Below are positions 5,259-10,768 of a stretch of 10,768 nt of DNA, piece after piece. The DNA comes from Nitrososphaerota archaeon. Lineage in GTDB: Archaea; Thermoproteota; Nitrososphaeria; Nitrososphaerales; UBA183. Made by a program: the position numbers and the translations under genes. The first letter of the stretch is position 1. Every line of letters begins with the position of its first letter. The notes beneath the pieces were generated by a model. It searched no databases and was not told the DNA's origin. It saw only the letters and a list, made by a program, of their open reading frames with translations. Location: contig JAFMAW010000024.1 of NCBI GenBank assembly GCA_029784795.1, positions 1-10,768 of the forward strand, in the 5' to 3' direction.

Positions 5259-6443
5259 CTGCAGCAGGATGGAGAATCCCTGCCCGCCCCCCACGCATAG
5301 GGTTGCCATGCCGTACTCCTTCCCGCTCTGGGAAAGCTCCCTCGCCAGGGTCCCCACGAGCCTGGCGCCAGAAGCGCCGAGAGGGTGCCCTATGGCTACG
5401 GCCCCTCCGTGTACGTTGACCCTGGCCGGGTCCAGCCCCAGCTCTCGGACGGCGTAAAGCACCACGACTGCGAACGCCTCGTTGATCTCCCAGACGTCTA
5501 CCTGCTCCGCCCTGATACCGGCCTTCGCCAGCGCCTTCTGGGACGCGGGCACCGGGCCCTTCCCCATGACGCTCGGGTCTACCCCGGCCCAGCCCATGGA
5601 CACTATCCTGGCCAGGGGCTTGACCCCGTGCTCCTCAAGCTTCTCCTTGGATGCGAGGGCGACCATGGACGCCCCGGCGTTGAGAGGGGACGAGTTCCCG
5701 GCCGTGATCAGTCCGCCGGACTTGAACGACGGTTGGAGGGCGGCCAGCTGCTCCAGTGTCGTGTCCCTCCTTATACTCTGGTCGACGTCGATGACACGCT
5801 CCTCCCCGTCTACCTCCACCTTCATGTCGAGCAGCTCCCCTCTGAACCAGCCTTGGTCCAGGGCCTTCGCCGCCTTCACGTGCGACCCCATGGAGAACCG
5901 GTCCATCTCCTCCCGCGTGAACCCTTCTTGCTCGGCGAGCTTCTCCGCCGTGAGCCCCATCGAGTATCCCGCGCTCATCTGGTACTTCATGTACTCCGGC
6001 CGGGTCAGGAGCCGCGTGTTAGGCGCCAGGGCGGGGTTGTTGGACATCGGGACGTGGGTGAGGTGCTCCATCCCCCCGGCGAGGACGACGTCCGAGTTCC
6101 CTGTCATGACCTCCATCGCCCCTTCCGCGGCTGCGTTCATGGACGAGGCGCAGGCCCTGTCCATGGCCATGGCAGGCACCGTGACCGGGAGCCCGGCCAG
6201 GAGGACGGGGTGCCTCCCGCCGTAGAGCCAGTTCTCCCCGGTCTGAAAGGCGCATCCGGTCACCACGTCCCCGACCTCTTCGGGCCTGAACGTCGTCTTC
6301 TCCAGAATCCTGCGTATGAGGAGGCTCAAGGCGTAGTCCATCCTGACTGAATTGTACACGTCCCTCTCAGGCTGGGAGGGCCTCGACCTAGAGAAGGGGA
6401 TTCGCAGGTAGTCCGCGACGTATGCGTCTTTGAGCTCGACCAG
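5250..6443 (-). CDS. fadA: Acetyl-CoA acyltransferase (classical thiolase), probable CTG start
   Basis: Cleaves 3-oxoacyl-CoA with CoA to acetyl-CoA and a shortened acyl-CoA, the last step of beta-oxidation, or condenses two acetyl-CoA. From the proposed CTG at 6443 the protein is 397 residues, normal for the family. The catalytic nucleophile is Cys98 in DRACASSMNAA. NEAFA (Asn321), GHPLG (His353) and CVGGGQG (Cys383) complete the site. The N-terminal strand LKDAYVADYLRIPFSRSRPS lies upstream of the first in-frame GTG (6359), so that codon would delete a conserved part of the fold. Between the preceding TGA (6450-6452) and that strand the codons are GGG CGC CTG GTC GAG CTC, with no ATG, GTG or TTG. 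CTG at 6441-6443, about 6 nt after a GTGAGG, is the best start. It follows the dehydrogenase/hydratase gene directly and in the same frame. Family call firm; start uncertain. Confidence 0.9.
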   Translation of the reverse strand: MVELKDAYVADYLRIPFSRSRPSQPERDVYNSVRMDYALSLLIRRILEKTTFRPEEVGDVVTGCAFQTGENWLYGGRHPVLLAGLPVTVPAMAMDRACASSMNAAAEGAMEVMTGNSDVVLAGGMEHLTHVPMSNNPALAPNTRLLTRPEYMKYQMSAGYSMGLTAEKLAEQEGFTREEMDRFSMGSHVKAAKALDQGWFRGELLDMKVEVDGEERVIDVDQSIRRDTTLEQLAALQPSFKSGGLITAGNSSPLNAGASMVALASKEKLEEHGVKPLARIVSMGWAGVDPSVMGKGPVPASQKALAKAGIRAEQVDVWEINEAFAVVVLYAVRELGLDPARVNVHGGAVAIGHPLGASGARLVGTLARELSQSGKEYGMATLCVGGGQGFSILLQRA

Positions 6444-6449
6444 GCGCCC

Positions 6450-8444
6450 TCACTTCCCCTTGAACTCCGGCTTCCTCTTCCCCAGGAAAGCCGATATCCC
6501 CTCCTTCAGGTCCTCGGTCCCGAAGAGGACCCCAGCCGCCATCTCTTCCATCTCCAGCCCAACGTCCGTGGGAACTTCCGTCCCCTTGTTGAGCAGCTTC
6601 TTCGCCAACATGACGGCCACCGGGGCCTCGGAGGCCGCGAGCCCCGTCGCGTACTTCACCGCCTGCTCGTCGATGTCCCCCGCCTGGACGACCTGGTTCA
6701 CCAGGCCTATCTCGTAGGCCCGCCTCCCCCGGACGCTCTCACAGGCGAGTATCATCGACGACGCCCGCGACAGGCCGACCAAGCGCGACAGCCTCTGGGT
6801 CCCGGACCACGCCGGCACCAGCCCGCGGGTCAGCTCGGGGAACCGGAGCTCGACGTCCTCTGTGGCGAGCCTCAGGTCGCAGGACAGGGCCAGCTCAAGC
6901 CCCCCGCCCAGGGCGTAGCCCTTCAGGACCGCTATCGTGATCTTGGGGATCTCGCTCAGGCGTCTCATGGTCCGCTCTCCCTTCCTCGCGAACTCCATCA
7001 TCCCGGCCGCATTCGAGACGAACTTCGTCATCTCGAAGCCCGCCGAGAAGACGCCCCCCTCCCCGGTCACCAGCACCACCCTCACCCCGGGGTCGCTCCA
7101 CAGCTCTGTGACGATGCCGTCCAGGCCGTCGAGGACTTCGCCGTTGATCAGGTTCAGCCTGGGCCTGGCTATGACGACCCTGGCGACTCCCCCCTCGAGC
7201 CTCTCTAGGCGGATGGCCCCCTCAGTCCTGGTTGGACCCGCGCCCTCAACGGAGGCCGCGGCAGCCCTCTGCCCAGGCGCGGCGGCCAGCCTCCCTTCGA
7301 TGGCGTCGCGGAGCTTCCCCTCGACTATCGAGCGCGCGGGGGCGAACAACGAGCAATCGTACTTCGCCGACAGCTCTTCGAGCTTCGCCTTGACCTCAGC
7401 GTTGCTAAGGTCCTTTGCGACCGAGATCGGCCCGAACGGCCTGTTCATCCCCAGGACGACCCCTTTCTCTATGTCGTCGGGGGTCCCCACCCCTTCCTCC
7501 AGCAGCTTCACCGACTCGTTGATCTCGAGGGCGAAGATGTCCATGATCGAGACCTTGTCGGTGGCCTCCACCTTCGGGATCTCGGCCCTCCCGCTCGACC
7601 AGTCGTAGAACCCCCTGTCGGCCTTCTTCCCGAGGCGTCCCTCCTTCACCATCCGCGCGAAGGTCGTCCCCCTGCCATACTCCGGCGAGAGGGCGGAAGC
7701 GAAGTAGGCGAGGGAGTCTGCCCCCACATCTACGCCAACGAAGTCGAGGAGCTCGTATGGCCCCATGGGGAGCCCCTGCCCCCTCGCGAAGGTGTCTATC
7801 TCCGCAGGGCTGGCGACCCCTCTGTCGAGGAGGAGGCAGAAGAACAGAGTATCAGCCGCGTTGATCCTGTTGACTATGAACCCGGGGGAGTCCTTCAGCA
7901 CCCTGACCGCGGTCCTGCCCAGCTTCGCGCAGGCGTCGACCACACCCTGGACGACGGCCGGGTCAGTCTTCTTCCCCGGAATCACCTCGACCAGCTTCAT
8001 CAGCATGGGCGGGTTGAAGAAGTGCATCCCAACCGTCCTCTCCGGCCTGTCGGTCGCCTCAGCCAGGTCCGAAATCCTGATGTTCGAGGTGTTCGATGCG
8101 AAGATGGCGCCGGCAGGAGCAGACGCCGAGACCTCGCCCAGTACCGCTTTCTTCAGCTCCACCGACTCGGGGACAGCCTCTACCACGAGGTCGGCCGCCG
8201 AGACCGCCTTCCCCATGTCGCTGGAGTACGCTATCCTCGACTTCGCACCCTCAGACTGCTCCTTGGTTATCCTCCCCTTCTCCGCCAGCTTGTCCAGGCT
8301 CGCAGCGATCCTCCCCTGGGCCCTTTCGAGCGCCTGGGGGAACTTGTCCATCAGTGTCACGCTGTAGCCGCTGACCGCGAAGAGCTCTGCGATCCCGTGG
8401 CCCATGTCACCCGCCCCGATCACCGTCACCCGCTCGATGGCCAT
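6450..8444 (-). CDS. 3-hydroxyacyl-CoA dehydrogenase / enoyl-CoA hydratase fusion
   Basis: Performs two beta-oxidation steps: hydration of 2-enoyl-CoA and NAD-dependent oxidation of the 3-hydroxyacyl-CoA. It has 664 residues. The NAD-binding domain comes first, with VIGAGDMGHG at 8-17. The dehydrogenase pair His141 (GMHFFNPP) and Glu153 (KLVEVIP) and the helical C-terminal dehydrogenase domain reach about residue 385. A linker rich in Ala and Gly (about 387-408) leads to a crotonase domain. It has the oxyanion-hole segments FSAGFEM (466-472) and GYALGGGLELAL (509-520), and Glu517 and Glu537 line up with both catalytic glutamates of rat enoyl-CoA hydratase. This domain order is the reverse of bacterial FadB and matches the archaeal type known from Metallosphaera (Msed_0399, crotonyl-CoA hydratase/3-hydroxybutyryl-CoA dehydrogenase). 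ATG 8444 is preferred over an in-frame GTG at 8489, because MAIERVTVIGAG is the standard N-terminus and a TATA-like CTTAAG sits inside the extension. Confidence 0.94.
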   Translation of the reverse strand: MAIERVTVIGAGDMGHGIAELFAVSGYSVTLMDKFPQALERAQGRIAASLDKLAEKGRITKEQSEGAKSRIAYSSDMGKAVSAADLVVEAVPESVELKKAVLGEVSASAPAGAIFASNTSNIRISDLAEATDRPERTVGMHFFNPPMLMKLVEVIPGKKTDPAVVQGVVDACAKLGRTAVRVLKDSPGFIVNRINAADTLFFCLLLDRGVASPAEIDTFARGQGLPMGPYELLDFVGVDVGADSLAYFASALSPEYGRGTTFARMVKEGRLGKKADRGFYDWSSGRAEIPKVEATDKVSIMDIFALEINESVKLLEEGVGTPDDIEKGVVLGMNRPFGPISVAKDLSNAEVKAKLEELSAKYDCSLFAPARSIVEGKLRDAIEGRLAAAPGQRAAAASVEGAGPTRTEGAIRLERLEGGVARVVIARPRLNLINGEVLDGLDGIVTELWSDPGVRVVLVTGEGGVFSAGFEMTKFVSNAAGMMEFARKGERTMRRLSEIPKITIAVLKGYALGGGLELALSCDLRLATEDVELRFPELTRGLVPAWSGTQRLSRLVGLSRASSMILACESVRGRRAYEIGLVNQVVQAGDIDEQAVKYATGLAASEAPVAVMLAKKLLNKGTEVPTDVGLEMEEMAAGVLFGTEDLKEGISAFLGKRKPEFKGK

Positions 8445-8470
8445 GCTCCGGTACCCGGTTTGCGACGGCC

Positions 8471-8480
8471 GGCTTAAGGG
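8471..8480 (-). promoter_or_regulatory. TATA-like element for the dehydrogenase/hydratase gene
   Basis: CCCTTAAGCC on the minus strand is centred about 31 nt before the ATG at 8444. GAAAG lies just upstream as a possible TFB-recognition element. It predicts a leader of only a few nucleotides. It would drive both this gene and the thiolase after it. The GTATATAC at 8519-8526 is an alternative, with a leader of about 50 nt. Confidence 0.4.
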
Positions 8481-8518
8481 TCTTTCCACTGGAAAGCGAG
8501 GTTACCAAAAGTAATCGC

Positions 8519-8526
8519 GTATATAC
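8519..8526 (+). promoter_or_regulatory. TATA box for the acyl-CoA dehydrogenase gene
   Basis: GTATATAC is a perfect palindrome and the strongest TATA-like site in this spacer. Its centre is 27 nt before the ATG at 8550, which predicts a leaderless transcript. It lies only 9 nt before the longer GTG start at 8535, which would therefore not be transcribed from it. Being symmetric, it might also act in the minus direction. Confidence 0.6.
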
Positions 8527-8549
8527 GGCCGGGGGTGCCCTCTCATCTC

Positions 8550-9743
8550 ATGAGCACCCTATCGCCCAGCCCGTCCGACTATGCGATCACGATCTCAGAG
8601 GAGCAGGAGGCCTTCCGCCAGGCAGTCAGGGAGTTCGCCGAGAAGGAGCTCGCGCCGGCCACCCAGAGGATAGACAGGGAGAACCAGATGGACATGGGAC
8701 TCGTCAAGAAGGCCGCCGCCCTCGGCCTCTTCGGCATCCCCTTCCCCGAGGAGTACGGCGGGGGCGCTGGAGACGACCTCTCCCTGGTCTTGGCCACCGA
8801 AGAGATCGCCCGGTTCTCCGCGGCCTTCTCAGCCGTCGTCGGCGCCACGTACCTGGTCTCTACCCCGATCTTCATGTTCGGGACCGAGGAGCAGAAGAGG
8901 AAGTATCTCATCCCCATTGCGAAGGGCGAGAAGATAGCCGCCCACGCGATGACCGAGCCAGGGACCGGCTCAGACGTCGCCGCCATCTCGACCAACGCCA
9001 GGAAGGAGGCGGACAAGTACGTGATCAACGGGAAGAAGATGTTCATCACCAACGGGGACAAGGCGGAGACGTTCCTCATCTTCGCCAGGACGAGCCCCAT
9101 GGAGGGGGGGAAGAGGCACCACGGCATCACGGCGTTCATCGCCGAGAAGGGGATGAAGGGGCTCAACGTCGGCCAGCGCACCGACGTCATCGGCCTGAGG
9201 GGGGACCAGCCTGTGGAGCTGGTGTTCGACAACCTGGAGGTCCCTGAGGCTAACGTGGTCGGCGAGGTTGGGAGGGGGGTGAGGATCGCGCTCACCTGCT
9301 ACGACCACGGGAGGGTCGGGGTCGCGGCCCAGGGGACGGGGCTGGCCCAGGCCGCCCTCGAGGCGGCGCTGAACTACTCGACCCAGAGGCAGACCTTCGA
9401 CACCTACCTCCTGAGCTACCAGCAGGTCCAGTTCAAGATAGCCGAAATGACCGCTGCGGTCCACACCGCCCGGCTCCTCACCTACTGGGCGGCCACCCTG
9501 ACTAAGAAGGGGAAGGACTTCATCAAGGCATCTTCCATTGCGAAGATAACGGCGACGGAGGCCGCCGAGAAGAACGCCCACATGGCCATGCTGATCATGG
9601 GGGCCTATGGCGTCTCGACAGCCAGCCAGGTGGAGAGGATCCTCAGGGACTCGCAGATAATCAAGACCTACGAGGGGACAAACGACATCCAGAGGCTCAC
9701 CATAATGAAGGAAGTGGCCAAAGAGATGGGCGTGCTCGGTTGA
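8550..9743 (+). CDS. Acyl-CoA dehydrogenase
   Basis: An FAD-dependent enzyme that introduces the 2,3-double bond in acyl-CoA, the first beta-oxidation step, passing electrons to an electron-transfer flavoprotein that is not in this window. It is 397 residues from ATG 8550, the usual length. HAMTEPGTGSDVAAI (about residues 132-146) is the flavin/substrate signature, and Glu375 in YEGTNDIQR is the catalytic base in the short/medium-chain position. The middle beta-domain and the C-terminal four-helix domain are complete. An in-frame GTG at 8535 would add five residues. It is rejected because the TATA box at 8519-8526 predicts transcription starting at the ATG. The gene is divergent from the dehydrogenase/hydratase fusion and 55 nt before an SCP-x-type thiolase, so the spiral is split over two divergent transcripts. 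Chain-length and branching preference cannot be read from the sequence. Confidence 0.95.
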   Translation: MSTLSPSPSDYAITISEEQEAFRQAVREFAEKELAPATQRIDRENQMDMGLVKKAAALGLFGIPFPEEYGGGAGDDLSLVLATEEIARFSAAFSAVVGATYLVSTPIFMFGTEEQKRKYLIPIAKGEKIAAHAMTEPGTGSDVAAISTNARKEADKYVINGKKMFITNGDKAETFLIFARTSPMEGGKRHHGITAFIAEKGMKGLNVGQRTDVIGLRGDQPVELVFDNLEVPEANVVGEVGRGVRIALTCYDHGRVGVAAQGTGLAQAALEAALNYSTQRQTFDTYLLSYQQVQFKIAEMTAAVHTARLLTYWAATLTKKGKDFIKASSIAKITATEAAEKNAHMAMLIMGAYGVSTASQVERILRDSQIIKTYEGTNDIQRLTIMKEVAKEMGVLG

Positions 9744-9798
9744 GGGCCACCAAAGAGGGGACCGGGGCCCTCCCGGCGACGGCCGAGGCGCCCCTGCG

Positions 9799-10768
9799 AT
9801 GACCAGGGTCGCCGTGGTGGGCATCGGCCACAGCCGCTTCGGGAGGCGGACCGATGTCAACATCGGCGAGCTCGCCTTCGAGTCCATCAAGCAGGCCGTC
9901 GATGACGCCGGGGTCGACCGGAAGGACATCGGCAACGTCGTCGTGGGGAGCGCCGGCGGCTGGTATGAGGAGTCGCTCCCCGCCGTCGTGGTGGGCGAGT
10001 ACGCGGGACTGAGCGGGGCGGGGACCATGCGAGTGGAAGCGGCCTGCGCCAGCGGGAGCGCAGCGGTGAAGGCCGCCTACAACAGCATCGTCAGCGGCGA
10101 GACGGACGTCGCCATGGCCGTCGGGGTGGAGAAGATGACGGAGGTGGACACCCCCACCTCGGTCGAGCTCATCGGGAGGGCCGGCTCCTACACCTGGGAG
10201 TTCGAGAACTACGGGATGACATTCCCCGCCTATTACGCCCTCTACGCCGTTGCTCACATGAACAAGTTCGGGACCACCCAGGAGGACCTGTCGAGGGTGT
10301 CCGTGAAGGCGCACCGGTACGGCGCCATGAATCCCCTGGCCCAGTTCCAGAAGGAGATCACCCTCGAGAAGGCGCTGGGCTCCCAGATGGTCGCCTGGCC
10401 CCTGAAGCTCTACGACGCCTGCCCTCTGTCGGACGGGTCGGCGGCCGTGGTCCTCGCCTCGGAGGAGTTGGCCCGGAGGCTGACCGACGCCCCGGTCTGG
10501 ATCAGGGGGGTGGGCTATTCATCCGATACCGCGAACCTCAGCAGGAGGGACGGATACGTCGGGCTCCGGGCGGCCGTCGACGCGGCGGTCTCCCGGCTGG
10601 GGCACATCGAGATCCTGGTCAACAACGCCGGCATCACGCGCGACACCACCTTCCACAAGATGAGTTACCAGCAGTGGATGGACGTGGTGAACACCAACCT
10701 CAACGCCTGCTTCAACGTCACCCGCCCGGTGATCGAATCGATGCGCGAACGCAAGTGGGGGCGCATCG
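9799..10768 (+). CDS. SCP2/SCP-x-type thiolase, in-frame continuation into a foreign SDR segment, open at the window edge
   Basis: The ATG at 9799 begins an archaeal acetyl-CoA acetyltransferase of the SCP-x/lipid-transfer thiolase group: TRVAVVGIGHSRFGRR, then catalytic Cys83 in VEAACASGSAA, and YDACPLSDGSAAVVLAS at 205-221. The family is about 380-400 residues and needs a later His motif and C-terminal segment. Up to about residue 263 (ANLSRRDGYVGLRAAVDAA) everything is thiolase-like. From about residue 264 the frame stays open but reads as a short-chain dehydrogenase (see the entry at 10588). As written, the product would lack part of the thiolase active site. The gene probably shares a transcript with the acyl-CoA dehydrogenase 55 nt before it. 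No Shine-Dalgarno or separate promoter is visible. Archaeal members often act with a DUF35 Zn-ribbon protein in the mevalonate pathway, so a role outside beta-oxidation is possible. Confidence 0.85.
   Translation, partial: MTRVAVVGIGHSRFGRRTDVNIGELAFESIKQAVDDAGVDRKDIGNVVVGSAGGWYEESLPAVVVGEYAGLSGAGTMRVEAACASGSAAVKAAYNSIVSGETDVAMAVGVEKMTEVDTPTSVELIGRAGSYTWEFENYGMTFPAYYALYAVAHMNKFGTTQEDLSRVSVKAHRYGAMNPLAQFQKEITLEKALGSQMVAWPLKLYDACPLSDGSAAVVLASEELARRLTDAPVWIRGVGYSSDTANLSRRDGYVGLRAAVDAAVSRLGHIEILVNNAGITRDTTFHKMSYQQWMDVVNTNLNACFNVTRPVIESMRERKWGRI
10588..10768 (+). other. Short-chain dehydrogenase fragment resembling bacterial acetoacetyl-CoA reductase (PhaB)
   Basis: The last 181 nt, in frame with the thiolase, encode a segment whose HIEILVNNAGITRD, FHKMSYQQWMDVVNTNLN and FNVTRPVIESMRERKWGRI stretches are characteristic of PhaB/FabG-type reductases. 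NNAG is the SDR strand 4 motif. The catalytic Ser and YxxxK motifs would lie beyond the window, and the N-terminal TGxxxGxG cofactor motif is absent. Arginine codons change abruptly: the five after the NNAG codons are all CGC, whereas the thiolase part uses mainly AGG and CGG. Two GAA codons also appear here among a GAG majority. The join falls somewhere within about 10565-10605, where GGCCGTCGACGCGGC could belong to either protein. An assembly chimera with bacterial DNA is the simplest reading. Confidence 0.85.

Noticed and set aside
5385..6350. Long plus-strand open frame (321 codons) opposite the thiolase
   Set aside because: The translation is Arg/Gly/His/Pro-rich with no family resemblance, while the minus strand encodes a complete thiolase. 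It is an antisense shadow typical of G/C-rich genes.
6450..8444. Assignment to the 3-hydroxypropionate/4-hydroxybutyrate carbon fixation cycle
   Set aside because: The fusion resembles the Metallosphaera enzyme used there, but no 4-hydroxybutyryl-CoA dehydratase, acetyl/propionyl-CoA carboxylase or other marker of the cycle is present, and an acyl-CoA dehydrogenase next door favours beta-oxidation.
8445..8489. N-terminal extension of the dehydrogenase/hydratase fusion from GTG 8489
   Set aside because: The added residues (MERPLSRPSQTGYRS) are unlike the family, and they overlap a TATA-like element. The standard N-terminus starts at ATG 8444.
8535..8549. GTG start extending the acyl-CoA dehydrogenase by five residues
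   Set aside because: It lies 9 nt after the TATA box, upstream of the predicted transcription start. ATG 8550 fits a leaderless transcript.
8970..10028. Long minus-strand open frame (352 codons) opposite the acyl-CoA dehydrogenase
   Set aside because: Low-complexity Pro/Leu/Val-rich translation crossing two real plus-strand genes; it has no motif or promoter.
1..10768. CRISPR array, insertion sequence, prophage or integrase
   Set aside because: No regularly spaced repeats, no transposase or integrase motif, and no terminal inverted repeats were seen on either strand.

Overview
The window is GC-rich DNA, most likely from an archaeon. A TACK-lineage relative (Thaumarchaeota, Bathyarchaeota or Crenarchaeota) fits best. 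The evidence is an archaeal-type NMN adenylyltransferase, an archaeal RtcA, and a proteasome beta subunit of the crenarchaeal-type form that lacks the catalytic threonine. TATA-like boxes also sit about 26-31 nt upstream of several start codons with almost no leader, and Shine-Dalgarno sequences are mostly missing. Arginine is written mainly AGG/CGG, with third-position G/C throughout. The exact lineage cannot be fixed from the sequence alone.

Left part (1-2741): a divergent promoter region separates nadM (minus strand, cut by the window edge) from a plus-strand run of rtcA, a non-catalytic proteasome beta subunit, and an UPF0173-type metallo-beta-lactamase-fold hydrolase. This is RNA-end processing and protein-turnover housekeeping.

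Middle part (2743-4103): three minus-strand genes are a class I SAM methyltransferase, an orphan ribbon-helix-helix protein of 58 residues, and an unrecognised 48-residue protein. A gene-free stretch of about 160 nt follows. It holds a G/C-rich hairpin and the promoter of the next gene.

Right part (4104-10768): an acyl-CoA metabolism block. It has a family III CoA-transferase fold protein with the His/Asp/Glu triad of alpha-methylacyl-CoA racemase, a classical thiolase, a 3-hydroxyacyl-CoA dehydrogenase/enoyl-CoA hydratase fusion, an acyl-CoA dehydrogenase, and an SCP2/SCP-x-type thiolase. Together these cover every step of a beta-oxidation spiral: dehydrogenation, hydration, second dehydrogenation and thiolysis. 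The added racemase-like enzyme suggests methyl-branched acyl-CoAs as substrates. That is an inference, not a demonstration.

The most striking anomaly is at the right edge. The SCP-x-type thiolase runs in frame into a short-chain dehydrogenase segment resembling bacterial acetoacetyl-CoA reductase (PhaB), with an abrupt change of arginine codons. An assembly chimera is the likeliest explanation. A second oddity is that the dehydrogenase/hydratase fusion and the classical thiolase lie in the same frame, separated by one TGA, and the thiolase seems to need a CTG start.
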